DNA of 42,681 bases from Verrucomicrobiota bacterium (GCA_027622555.1 JAQBYJ010000041.1:1-42681); one strand, 5' to 3'. Shown: positions 23,778 to 32,430, counted from the first letter of the stretch. The notes: generated by a model not told the origin, from the letters alone. Translations and numbers: made by a program.

Positions 23778-25964
23778 TTACCGTCCATAGACTGGCGGCT
23801 TCCAGTCGTTTGGCAATTTTCCTTGAGGACGAACACCGAGCGAACCTTCAGGAATAGGATGATCTTCCGGTTGTTCAAGAGGTAAATTATCGGGCAGGTG
23901 TTTGATCTTGAAATCCTTGTATTGAATTTTCATCTCAGGGCCCACATGTACCTGGACAGCTAATACCCCGTCCAACGTCCGCCCTGCTTCATCGAAGTCG
24001 AGTAGGTCCGCGGTGGGATGGCCGTCGATCCAGTGTTGGTGATGATTGCCACGAACCAGAACGCGATAGTCGTGCCACTCGCCAGGTGCAAATTCCTTTA
24101 CTGGCATGGTACCGACGACCCAAGGTTGTCCGTCGGGATCGACAATTACTTTTTCGCCGGTGTGCGACAGAATGCGCCTACCCTTTTCTTCATAGAGCAT
24201 GCCGTTGTAGTTGGGGTTGTTGGCGACAACGTCTGCCTGGTAACCGGTCACAATATCCAAACCCAGCTCGGGTGCCATAACTCCGCGATATTGAAGGCCA
24301 CTGTTTCCACCAGGAGTGACTTTCACCTTCACGCGAAGATCGAAGTTTTGGATGGTTGATCCTTTCCAGGAAATGAAACGGTTCATTTTAAGGGAGCCAT
24401 CGGTAACGCCGGTAAGAACACCTCCTTCGCCAGACCAGTATTGTGGATCCCCCGACCAACTTCTGAGAATATTACCATCCAGTAAATCGACAAAACCATC
24501 GGAACCCGGTTTAACGGTGACTGCAGCGGACGCTACGGGGTACGGATCGGTGGACTTGGTAAACGCACCCTTTAGTGGTTCAAGTGGTCCGCCATAAGCG
24601 GTAACCGTTTTGTCGGTACGCTCGCGAAGGTCTTCAAGAACCTTTTTAAACTTCGAGCTACCTACCAGGTTAACCAGCTCGTCGGGATCGTTTTTCAGAT
24701 CATGCAGAAATTCATGCTTACCGTGATCGACATAGCGGACATATTTGTAGCGCTCAGTGCGGATACCTTCATAGGCGGGAATCCGATTCCGCACGGCAAA
24801 GTGTTCATGAAAGGTTTCGGCCCGCCAATCCTTCGGCTTCTTTCCGGAAACCACAGGAGCCAGACTACGTCCCTGGTATCTTTCCGGCACGGGAACGCCT
24901 GCCCAATCAAGGAAGGTCGATGGCAAATCTAGGTTCAATGCCAACGCTTCAGTTTTCTTACCTTGCTGACGGCGAGAAACTCGAGGGTCCATGATTATCA
25001 TGGGCACACCAATGGATTCCTCGTAGTGAGACCACTTGCCTGCAAAACCTCGGTTACCCTTGTGGTAGCCGTTGTCAGCCGTGTAGACGATGATCGTATT
25101 ATCGGCCAATCCGGCTTCTTCCAATGCTTGAACAAATCGACCTATAGCTCCGTCGATACCGCTGACCATGCGGTAATAAGCACGCATGTTGATCTGATAT
25201 TTCTCATCGGTATTCCATCTCCAGAAATAGCGCTCACGATTAATGGTGGTTTTCAAGAAGTCGGGTTGACTATCGAAAATCTCTGGTGTGTCCAAACGGG
25301 GAGGATCGAAGGTAACATCCTCATACATTCCATCCACCGCACGCGGCCAGGGAAAGTGCCCGATGCCTGGACGGCGATCACTATCCTCCGCGTGGCAGGC
25401 GTTGAACCACATGTTAAGAGCAAAGGGTTTGTCTTTGGGTTGGTTCTTCAAGAACTCAATACCCCGATCGACGATGATCTCGGTTTCGTGCCGAAGAGAT
25501 CCGTCAGGCTGTTTTTTATAGAAAGGATTACGAGAGATTGCTTCGAATTCATCAAAGTGATCCTCCGGCTTGTAACCCTGTGGCATTTTAGCATGCCATT
25601 TCCCGAAATACCCCGTACGGTAGCCACGTTCTCTCAGGAGATCCGAGTAAAGTGTCTCCACCGCATCAGCCCGCGCCTGATCGTGATTGCCTGGCGTTCC
25701 ATAACTGCGACCCGTGAGACCAGTAAGAATCGTTGTGCGACTCACCCAGCAAATGGCCTGGCTGACAAATGCATGTTGAAAAAGGGTTCCTCGATCGGCC
25801 AAACGATCAATGTTCGGGGTCTGAACAATTGGATTTCCATAACAGGCCAATGAGTCGGAGGTCTGATCATCCGTGAAGAAGAATACAATATTTGGGGGTC
25901 TTTCGTTAGCAGCGAATAATGCATTCGCGCACAGGACGAACAAGAAAAGGAACTTAGATTTCAT
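23778..25964 (-). CDS. S1 sulfatase fused to a DUF1080 (3-keto-disaccharide hydrolase-like) domain, CWVSR active site
   Basis: A 728-residue exported fusion. Signal peptide 1-18; sulfatase domain about 23-460; DUF1080 domain about 488-700. The sulfatase part keeps D32-D33, GKWH (121-124), TADNGYHKGNRGFAGKW with D297-N298 and K310. Its nucleophile motif reads C72-W-V-S-R76, with Val in place of the Pro or Ala of the formylglycine motif, confirmed in the codons TGC TGG GTG AGT CGC. The DUF1080 part starts FVDLLDGNILRSWSG, then GGVLTGVTDGSLKMNRF, NSGLQYRGVM, GYQADV and GEWHDYRVLVRGNHHQHWID, all usual landmarks of that concanavalin-like domain, which in characterised members attacks 3-keto-glycosides. 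It could couple desulfation to cleavage of an oxidised sugar. Whether the cysteine is converted to formylglycine is open. Confidence 0.92.
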   Translation of the reverse strand: MKSKFLFLFVLCANALFAANERPPNIVFFFTDDQTSDSLACYGNPIVQTPNIDRLADRGTLFQHAFVSQAICWVSRTTILTGLTGRSYGTPGNHDQARADAVETLYSDLLRERGYRTGYFGKWHAKMPQGYKPEDHFDEFEAISRNPFYKKQPDGSLRHETEIIVDRGIEFLKNQPKDKPFALNMWFNACHAEDSDRRPGIGHFPWPRAVDGMYEDVTFDPPRLDTPEIFDSQPDFLKTTINRERYFWRWNTDEKYQINMRAYYRMVSGIDGAIGRFVQALEEAGLADNTIIVYTADNGYHKGNRGFAGKWSHYEESIGVPMIIMDPRVSRRQQGKKTEALALNLDLPSTFLDWAGVPVPERYQGRSLAPVVSGKKPKDWRAETFHEHFAVRNRIPAYEGIRTERYKYVRYVDHGKHEFLHDLKNDPDELVNLVGSSKFKKVLEDLRERTDKTVTAYGGPLEPLKGAFTKSTDPYPVASAAVTVKPGSDGFVDLLDGNILRSWSGDPQYWSGEGGVLTGVTDGSLKMNRFISWKGSTIQNFDLRVKVKVTPGGNSGLQYRGVMAPELGLDIVTGYQADVVANNPNYNGMLYEEKGRRILSHTGEKVIVDPDGQPWVVGTMPVKEFAPGEWHDYRVLVRGNHHQHWIDGHPTADLLDFDEAGRTLDGVLAVQVHVGPEMKIQYKDFKIKHLPDNLPLEQPEDHPIPEGSLGVRPQGKLPNDWKPPVYGR

Positions 25965-26002
25965 GATAATTGAAAAGTATACAGAGGAGTCTATTAATTT
26001 TG

Positions 26003-27406
26003 TTAACCGCGTTGCAAGCCAGCGGCGGCAACTCTGGCATTGAGTTTTGCTCTTTGCGTTACAAGCACTCTGGCATATTTTGGATCTCCTGCCAGGTTCG
26101 TAAACTGCTTGGGATCTTTTTTCATATCGTACAGTTCCTCAGTATCATCTTTATAGTGAATGTAGGTCCACGCATCGCCACGAATGGCGAAACCACTTCC
26201 GCCATTTCCCACACTGAAAGCTTCTTCACGAACCGAACCACCCGGGTTTTTTAACAGTGGAACCAAACTCTTCCCCTGGACCGTCTCTGGAACTGAGATC
26301 CCCATCAAATCTGAAACGGTGGGATACATATCCACGAGTTCCACGAAGGCATCTGACCTGCCCGGCTTTAATCCAGGAGCCGAAATAATAAGAGGCACGC
26401 GTGTAACGTCTTCATGCAAATTGTTCTTCTGCCAGAATGTGTGCTCTCCCAAGTGATAGCCGTGATCGCTCATAAACACGATGGCGGTGGATTCGCGCAA
26501 TCCCAGCCGCTCCAATTCCTCCACAATCCGGCCCAGCTGTTCATCCATGTAAGTGATGGTCGCGTAATAGGCGGCCCACATACGCTTCTGGTTATCCGGA
26601 TAAAGCCCGATCGGATCGGTATCGCTTCTCACAGCGGTGTATCCAATTTCCGGAATATCGTCGAGATCGCCTTCCACTTGTTCGGGCAATGATACATCCG
26701 TGTAGGGATACTTATCGAAATATTGTTGCGGCGCGACATTGGGGTAATGCGGTCTCACAAATCCCGCGGCGATAAAGAATGGTTTGTCTTTGTGCTTTCG
26801 CAGAAGATCGATTGTTTTGGTGGCTGTTTTCCAATCGGGTTGATCCGAGCCGTCGCCTTCGTATTCCACGGAAACAAACCAACGATCTTTCTCCGCTGTG
26901 CTGGCCCGGTCCTTCATGCTCATGGTAAAAATATTGTGGTTAAACAGTGAATACTTTCCAGCGGTGTGGACTTCCAGGCCAGGCGAGTTAAACCGTTCTG
27001 TCCAGCACTCGGCATAGTCCTCACCGTTGGCGCCCTCAACGATATCACCCGGAACCTTCATATGGAAAATCTTTCCTACCCGGGCACTGTAAACGTCGTT
27101 GTTGATAAAATTCTGTCCCAGACTGGTTCCATGATCGCCCTTGTATCTACTGAACATGAATGATTGCCGGGATGGCCCGCAGGTCATGCCCTGACAATAG
27201 GCTCGATTAAAAACAACTCCCTGGGCAGCCAAGGCGTCGATGTTCGGCGTCTGCACGAGTGGATCGCCATAGCAGCTCAGAGTGCTGGCTTTCAAATCAT
27301 CCGAAATCAAAAGGAGTACATTTTTTATTTTTGATTCAGCCGCAGAAGAAATCGTAAGAGTCAGACTAATACCAAAAAAGATCCGCAATTTTTTAAGATA
27401 CATCAT
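26003..27406 (-). CDS. Secreted S1 sulfatase, iduronate-2-sulfatase-like (CGPSR)
   Basis: A complete 467-residue exported sulfatase with signal peptide 1-23, metal pair in LLISDDLKASTLSCYG (D36, D37), nucleophile C76-G-P-S-R80, VFMSDHGYHLGEHTFWQKNN and TRVPLIISAPG. The C-terminal ELYDMKKDPKQFTNLAGDP is typical. It resembles the sulfatase at 12563-14026 along its length, including FFIAAGFVRPHYP versus FFLAVGFVRPHVP and the shared DLDDIP segment, so these are two iduronate-2-sulfatase-like paralogues. It stops 38 bp before the sulfatase-DUF1080 fusion start, which suggests one operon of three sulfatases (26003, 23778, 22229). ATG codons at residues 1 and 2 are both possible starts. Substrate is not determined. 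Confidence 0.93.
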   Translation of the reverse strand: MMYLKKLRIFFGISLTLTISSAAESKIKNVLLLISDDLKASTLSCYGDPLVQTPNIDALAAQGVVFNRAYCQGMTCGPSRQSFMFSRYKGDHGTSLGQNFINNDVYSARVGKIFHMKVPGDIVEGANGEDYAECWTERFNSPGLEVHTAGKYSLFNHNIFTMSMKDRASTAEKDRWFVSVEYEGDGSDQPDWKTATKTIDLLRKHKDKPFFIAAGFVRPHYPNVAPQQYFDKYPYTDVSLPEQVEGDLDDIPEIGYTAVRSDTDPIGLYPDNQKRMWAAYYATITYMDEQLGRIVEELERLGLRESTAIVFMSDHGYHLGEHTFWQKNNLHEDVTRVPLIISAPGLKPGRSDAFVELVDMYPTVSDLMGISVPETVQGKSLVPLLKNPGGSVREEAFSVGNGGSGFAIRGDAWTYIHYKDDTEELYDMKKDPKQFTNLAGDPKYARVLVTQRAKLNARVAAAGLQRG

Positions 27407-27461
27407 AAGTAATATTTTTGAATTATCAGCTTCACGCTTTTATTCTTAATGTTGGATGAAT

Positions 27462-27545
27462 GGTAGGAGTAGCTGAGATAGGTTGAAAGGTGCCAAGCTG
27501 GGGCTTGGCGTTCCCGGGAAAATCGCAGCTAAAGCAGCTCCTACA
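27462..27545. repeat. Composite intergenic repeat (REP arms around a TGCCAAGCTGGGG element)
   Basis: A partial left arm GGTAGGAGTAGCTGAGAT (27462-27479) and a full right arm TCGCAGCTAAAGCAGCTCC plus TACA (27523-27545) surround a 27-bp element at 27491-27517 starting TGCCAAGCTGGGGC. That element matches 3456-3482 except for about three bases. The right arm is the GCAGCTAAAGCAGC core type seen at 801-823. The whole sits in the 175-bp gap between two sulfatase genes, directly after the end of the CTSSR sulfatase's upstream neighbour region. Confidence 0.75.
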
Positions 27546-27581
27546 TTTTGATAGCAATTGATATGTGAAAAAAACATCTGC

Positions 27582-28976
27582 TTACTTTTCCAATCCCTTC
27601 GGACCGAATTCTGGCCGAAGTTTAGGGGATGTTTTAGGCATGGAATCAAGTGCCTTTTGTAGCATCTTCCTCGTGCGCTCGGCCTCTTTATTTCCAGATC
27701 CCTTTTTAATGTCTTTAATCTCCTGATGGTCCTCCACAGCGTAGTAGGACCCATCGTCATAGAGTTTATAATGCTGGTTTTGGGTCCAGATGATCTCGAG
27801 ATTCCGAATTCCTTGACCGTGAGGCAAGGCAGCCGGAGTAAATTTAGGAAAATGATACTGATAAATCCAATCCCGAGGATTGCCTTTCTTGCCCTGTAAC
27901 TGGGGCAAGAAACTAACTCCATCTAGCTCCACATCCGGAAGCTTGGCTCCCGCAATCTCTGCCAAGGTCGGGAGGATATCTGAGAATTCTATCAAATCGT
28001 CAGAGACAATTCCTTTCCGCACTAATCCAGGAGCATTCACAATGAGCGGCACATGAGACCCTCGCTCCGTGGCCAATCCCTTTTCCCCTTTTCGCTGCTC
28101 CTCGTGAAACGGATAGGTCAACGTTCGATTGGTTCCATTGTCTGCGGTAAAGATGACTATGGTGTTATCTCGAATCTTCAATTCCTCTAATTTGTCTACA
28201 ATCTTACCCACAATTTTGTCGGCGTAGGAGACCATGTCTCGATAATTCTCCAGTGCTTCTTGCTGTTTGCTTCTTCCTTTGACTTGCACACTGTCCGGAG
28301 TCGGATCGAACGGATTATGGACTAGGATCATTGGATAATAGGCAAAAAAGGGTCCGTCCTTATTCTCCTCCATAAAGTTCATAAGGAAGTTCGAGACGAT
28401 ATCTGGGCCATAATCCGTTTCCTTTGTCTCAAGCAAGCGGCCATCCTGAACCAGACTAGGATGCCAAAACCGCGAAAGTGCTCCGCCAGGAAAATTCCAG
28501 AGACAGAAAGTATCAAAACCGTGATCCGAAGGAACTGAGCCATTGGGTTCACCATGAAGCTGCCATTTACCGGCCACGGCTGTTGCATAACCTGCATCCT
28601 TCAGCATACTTCCGAAGGTCTTCTCTTTATTGTCCAGACAGCCAAATATGACATAGTTTCGCACATTGGATCGCCCGGTCATGATTTTAACCCGGCTGGA
28701 CGTACAGACCGGAGTCGAATAAGCGTGGTTAAACTTCACTCCTGATTGAGCCAACTTATCCAGACGAGGGGTGTGAAAATAATCACTTCCATAACAACTG
28801 TAGTTATCGACCGCCGAGTCATCCGCCATGATGAGGATGATATTCGGCTTCTTATCAGCTCCATCCGACAGTGGCAGAAGCACAGAAAAGGGCAGCAGAT
28901 AGATGCCGATGCGTTTAATCAAAATGGGAACCGTTCTTGGAATTTTAGGGTATGACACATCACAAGAGAGAAACAT
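27582..28976 (-). CDS. Secreted S1 sulfatase, arylsulfatase A-like, with variant CTSSR motif
   Basis: A 464-residue sulfatase. The leader is longer than usual: about 20 residues precede the hydrophobic stretch (IGIYLLPFSVLLPLSDG), so a TTG within the region could be the true start, though the ATG at 28974-28976 is kept. The metal pair is D52-D53 in LIMADDSAVDNYSCYG. The nucleophile motif is C91-T-S-S-R95 (TGT ACG TCC AGC CGG), where the proline of CxPSR has become serine; its paralogue at 19758-21092 has CTPSR in the same place. AVAGKWQL, IFTADNGTN and SHVPLIVNAPG are intact. So everything but that proline suggests a working enzyme. It may be poorly converted to formylglycine or may use an altered maturation. 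It lies 74 bp after the EF-hand sulfatase gene. Confidence 0.92.
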   Translation of the reverse strand: MFLSCDVSYPKIPRTVPILIKRIGIYLLPFSVLLPLSDGADKKPNIILIMADDSAVDNYSCYGSDYFHTPRLDKLAQSGVKFNHAYSTPVCTSSRVKIMTGRSNVRNYVIFGCLDNKEKTFGSMLKDAGYATAVAGKWQLHGEPNGSVPSDHGFDTFCLWNFPGGALSRFWHPSLVQDGRLLETKETDYGPDIVSNFLMNFMEENKDGPFFAYYPMILVHNPFDPTPDSVQVKGRSKQQEALENYRDMVSYADKIVGKIVDKLEELKIRDNTIVIFTADNGTNRTLTYPFHEEQRKGEKGLATERGSHVPLIVNAPGLVRKGIVSDDLIEFSDILPTLAEIAGAKLPDVELDGVSFLPQLQGKKGNPRDWIYQYHFPKFTPAALPHGQGIRNLEIIWTQNQHYKLYDDGSYYAVEDHQEIKDIKKGSGNKEAERTRKMLQKALDSMPKTSPKLRPEFGPKGLEK

Positions 28977-29050
28977 TTGCGATGCCTAGGCAAGGCCAAG
29001 GTTTTGACCATTTTTCCTCCGATCCAGGAATGGGATGCCAATAAACTCGT

Positions 29051-30694
29051 CTAGATACTTGGAACCGATTCATGAATGTGGACAATGGGAGCGTTCGGGT
29101 CGACTTCCGCTGTAGCTCCAGGACCACCAGCACCACCAGGGCGACCGCCACCAGGACGACCACCACCTGGACCTCCGCGACCACCGCCGCCAGGACCACC
29201 GCGACCACCGCGACCACCGTCTGCAGCTCTAACAACTGCAAATTCAGCTGCATCGACTACCTTGTCCTGATTCGTATCAGCACTGTTGAAGGCATCAAGA
29301 TCAGTATCCTCTATATCCCTCAAATAAATAATGTCATCGCCATCCGTATCATAACGACGCAGACCGCCCCGATTGCGACGATTTGTCTGAGGTGGAGCCT
29401 TCCTCACCCAATCGGCAGCAAATGCACTGTTACTAATTATTTTTTTAACTACAGCAGGGTATTTATCCGCCACATTCGTAGTCTCATTGGGATCCTCGTA
29501 TATCTTGAAAAGCTCAATCAGTTCCGAGTCGGTTCCTTGGTTGGCACTTAAATTTGAATGAACCAACTTATAATCGCCCGAGTGCACAGAATAGGAGCTG
29601 GCATTACCGATAATCATATCCGTTTTCCGAGGACGGGCTTTACCGGTTTGCAGCGCATCCCAGACACTTTCACCATCAAAGGGCGTGTTTAGTTTTGTTC
29701 GAATGCCTAAAGCATCCACGAGGGTTGGGAAAACATCGTAAACAACCATTTGTTGTTCGCTCTTTACATTGGAAGGAATTTTCCCAGGCCAACGAATAGC
29801 CGCAGGCATCCGGGTTCCACCTTCGTACACCACTCCTTTGCGTCCGCGGAATTCACCGTTATCCGCACCGGCAGAGCCACCATTATCAGAGAAAAAGAGC
29901 ACAATCGTATTATCCCGGATACCTTCGTTGTCGATGGTCTTAAGAATATTTCCGATAGCCACATCCAACACTTCCACCATGGCGCAATAGACCCGTCGGT
30001 CCATGTCTTCGATATGGGCGTATTTATCTACAAAGGACTGAGGTGCCTGCAAGGGTGTATGCGGCGCGGTGAAAGCGACATAGGAAAAGAATGGTTTTGA
30101 TGTATCGCGTTCCCGAATCAGTCGACTGATTTCATTTCCAAATAAATCGGTCGCGTAACCGCCTTCATGAACGGTTTTTCCATCACGCCCCCAATCTAAA
30201 TGATCGCCTCTACCATGCGTCCAGTAGTCGGGCCCGGCGCGCAAGGAACCGTAAGTATGATCGAACCCGCGGTTGATGGGCAGGTCACGTTGACTCAACA
30301 TTCCCAAATGCCATTTGCCAGCCGTCATAGTCATATAACCGGCATCCTTGAAAGCTTCATTCATTAGCTGCTCGTCGTGTGTCAGAGTCATATTTCCCGG
30401 CATGGGGGAAAATATTCCGTGACGCATGGAAATGTGTCCTGTTAACAGGGAAGTTCTGGTGGGCGAGCATATCGGGTAAGCATAAAATCGGTTCAGCTCC
30501 GTTCCGTCTTTTACCAACTGATCGATATTGGGTGTTGAGGGTTCACCTCCGTGGTAACCAACATCCATCCAACCCTGATCGTCAGAAACTAAAATCAATA
30601 CATTGGGTTTTGTTGTGGCGGCTGACAAACCCACGTTTGCAAACAATGCGCCCGTGAGGGTGACAAGCATTAGGAATAATCTTAAGAAATGCAT
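29051..30694 (-). CDS. S1 sulfatase with EF-hand pair and glycine/arginine-rich tail
   Basis: A 547-residue exported sulfatase; the ATG at 30692-30694 begins a good signal peptide (MHFLRLFLMLVTLTGALFAN), with GGAA four to eight bases ahead, and is preferred to an ATG 49 codons upstream. The catalytic part is normal: VSDDQGWMDVGYHGG, nucleophile C76-S-P-T-R80, GKWHLG, FSDNGGSAGADNGEFRGRKG and TRMPAAIRWPG, resembling arylsulfatase B-type enzymes. After about 440, two EF-hand-type calcium loops follow (DTDGDDIIYLRDIE from 449; DTNQDKVVDAAEF from 473), then a low-complexity Gly/Arg/Pro tail at about 493-527 (RGGRGGPGGGG and similar) and a short acidic end. The tail may bind polysaccharide, surfaces or calcium; this is not known. 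It is the first minus-strand gene after the divergent gap. Confidence 0.92.
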   Translation of the reverse strand: MHFLRLFLMLVTLTGALFANVGLSAATTKPNVLILVSDDQGWMDVGYHGGEPSTPNIDQLVKDGTELNRFYAYPICSPTRTSLLTGHISMRHGIFSPMPGNMTLTHDEQLMNEAFKDAGYMTMTAGKWHLGMLSQRDLPINRGFDHTYGSLRAGPDYWTHGRGDHLDWGRDGKTVHEGGYATDLFGNEISRLIRERDTSKPFFSYVAFTAPHTPLQAPQSFVDKYAHIEDMDRRVYCAMVEVLDVAIGNILKTIDNEGIRDNTIVLFFSDNGGSAGADNGEFRGRKGVVYEGGTRMPAAIRWPGKIPSNVKSEQQMVVYDVFPTLVDALGIRTKLNTPFDGESVWDALQTGKARPRKTDMIIGNASSYSVHSGDYKLVHSNLSANQGTDSELIELFKIYEDPNETTNVADKYPAVVKKIISNSAFAADWVRKAPPQTNRRNRGGLRRYDTDGDDIIYLRDIEDTDLDAFNSADTNQDKVVDAAEFAVVRAADGGRGGRGGPGGGGRGGPGGGRPGGGRPGGAGGPGATAEVDPNAPIVHIHESVPSI

Positions 30695-31047
30695 ACGCTT
30701 TCCAAGAAGTTCAGGGTTCGAGTGAGAAGCTGGGGGATTTGGAGCTAATTTCATCATTAGTTGAGCTAGTTGTTTTGTCCCGAGAGCTGAGTTCGAGCAC
30801 GAAGTAGTTTTCCAAATTGTATACTTTGAAACGAACATCAAGAATGGAATTTGACACCCGACCGGATCCCCGACCTCAACGATATCTAATGTGTCCGCTC
30901 GTTCGAAATTGACCCATCTCGGCGCTTACCCATTTAGTTGATTGTTACCCAAGGTAATATCTCATAAGAAATGGTTCTTCGCTATTTTTAGTGGATCAAT
31001 ATAAAGCAGGCATTTTGAGTTTACCGGCTACGAAGTAAAAAATCATC
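30695..31047. promoter_or_regulatory. Divergent control region between minus- and plus-strand blocks
   Basis: This 353-bp gap separates two outward-reading sulfatase genes and is the only strand switch in the window, so it must hold promoters for both. It contains the palindrome TTACCCAAGGTAA (30945-30957) and a direct copy of its left half, TTACCCA, at 30926-30932, exactly 19 bp earlier. Plus-strand promoter-like boxes are weak: TTGTTA (30942-30947 region), a 17-bp gap and TAAGAA, or an isolated TATAAA at 31000-31005. No Shine-Dalgarno sequence precedes the ATG at 31048. I see no gene inside; an open frame into the region from the left gene has no protein-like character. Confidence 0.5.
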
Positions 31048-32430
31048 ATGAAACATACTAGTCTACTAACCTTCGCCTTAACTTTCCTCTCTATCGGTTC
31101 CTTTCATCTAATATCGGCCAAGAGTCCAAATATAGTGCTCATTCTAACAGACGACCAGGGCTGGAGCCAAATGTCTGATTACATGGATCCGGATTTGAGG
31201 TCATCCCGATCCACTTATCTTGAGACACCCAATATGAATCGTTTGATGAATGAGGGTCGGCGGTTTACCAGTGGTTATTCCCCTGCCCCACTCTGCACGC
31301 CAACCCGTCGGAGTATTCTGTGTGGCACCTCAGCCCCCAGAAGTGGAACGGAATTTGCAAGCCCCTCCTGGATCCCTTCGGAACATCTCACGATCCCCAA
31401 GGCACTTAAGTTAGCAAATCCGGATTATAAAACCGCCCATTTTGGTAAATGGGGTGAGCAAATGATTTCAACACCGGAAGAAAGCGGCTATGACCTCAGT
31501 GATGGAATGACCGGAAATATAACGGGAGGAATGCCAAAATCTTTAGGCATTGAATCAGGGAGTCACACCGAAGGACCTCCCCACTTCATCGACAACGAAG
31601 ACCCAAAAAGAACCAAAACCATTACGCAACGTGCCATTGGGTTCATTAAAGATCAGGTCGAAAGCCAAAAACCTTTTTACGTCCAGGTCAGTTATTACGC
31701 GCAGCATCTCTCGGTGGTAACTTCCGATAGGATGCTAAAAAAATACCAGGACAAAGGTCCGACCGACCGGGCTTATCCCCACGCGTGGGCCGCCATGATG
31801 GAAGAACTGGATACAGGAATTGGTCAATTACTCGATACTTTGGCAGATTTAAAAATCACCGACAATACCTACGTGTTCTTTACAACGGATAATGGTGGTC
31901 GCGGAACGGTACCTGGTGGAGACAACACCAAGACAGCTCCGAACGCTCCGCTAACCGGTGCCAAGCATCATCTTTATGAGGGCGGCATCCGTGTTCCCTT
32001 TATGGTGTCCGGACCGGGAATAAAACCAGGATCCCTAAACAGAACGCCGGTGGCGGGCTATGACTTCCTTCCTACCTTCCATGCACTGGCCGGAGGAAAC
32101 CAAAAACAACTGAGCAATGAAATTGATGGAGTCAGTTTGGTTCCTTTGTTTGCAGATTCAACGGTCGATTCATTCAAAAGACCCCAAGAAGCATTGTTCT
32201 TCCATCGCCCGCGAAACGGATATTCAGCCATTCGCCAAGGCTCCTACAAGCTCATGCTCTTTTGGAACAAGGATGGCTCTATAAAAAACCTCGAGCTGTC
32301 GAAAGTGGATAAAAACCCGACCGAAGAAGGAAGAAACATCGCCACTTCGCAACCAGCCATGGCGGAAGCACTGCAAAATAAGTTACTGGGATTCCTCTAC
32401 CTGGTGAACGCTGAACGCGTAGTAAAGTAA
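31048..32430 (+). CDS. Secreted S1 sulfatase (CTPTR)
   Basis: A complete 460-residue exported sulfatase. Signal peptide 1-24 precedes LILTDDQGWSQMSDYMD (D35, D36), a short insertion rich in Asp, Arg and Ser (DPDLRSSRSTYLET), the nucleophile C83-T-P-T-R87, AHFGKWGEQM where the usual GKWH has Gly for His, FFTTDNGGRGTVPGGD, and GGIRVPFMVSGPG. The GKWG change removes a histidine that often contacts the sulfate, which other members of some subgroups also lack. The end keeps KLMLFWNKDGS and a NPTEEG stretch. It is the first gene of the plus-strand block, read away from the EF-hand sulfatase. The specific substrate is not evident. The 239-bp gap downstream contains a possible promoter for the next gene. 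Confidence 0.92.
   Translation: MKHTSLLTFALTFLSIGSFHLISAKSPNIVLILTDDQGWSQMSDYMDPDLRSSRSTYLETPNMNRLMNEGRRFTSGYSPAPLCTPTRRSILCGTSAPRSGTEFASPSWIPSEHLTIPKALKLANPDYKTAHFGKWGEQMISTPEESGYDLSDGMTGNITGGMPKSLGIESGSHTEGPPHFIDNEDPKRTKTITQRAIGFIKDQVESQKPFYVQVSYYAQHLSVVTSDRMLKKYQDKGPTDRAYPHAWAAMMEELDTGIGQLLDTLADLKITDNTYVFFTTDNGGRGTVPGGDNTKTAPNAPLTGAKHHLYEGGIRVPFMVSGPGIKPGSLNRTPVAGYDFLPTFHALAGGNQKQLSNEIDGVSLVPLFADSTVDSFKRPQEALFFHRPRNGYSAIRQGSYKLMLFWNKDGSIKNLELSKVDKNPTEEGRNIATSQPAMAEALQNKLLGFLYLVNAERVVK

Noticed and set aside
24963-25853. A 296-codon plus-strand open frame
   Set aside because: It is antisense to the sulfatase-DUF1080 gene and shows no recognisable domain; it is a by-product of codon use.
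29072-29551. A plus-strand open frame rich in Thr and Ala
   Set aside because: It is the complement of the Gly/Arg-rich tail of the sulfatase; the low complexity explains it.
30695-30841. Longer N-terminus (49 residues) for the EF-hand sulfatase
   Set aside because: The extension is hydrophilic and would bury the signal peptide; the downstream ATG fits export.
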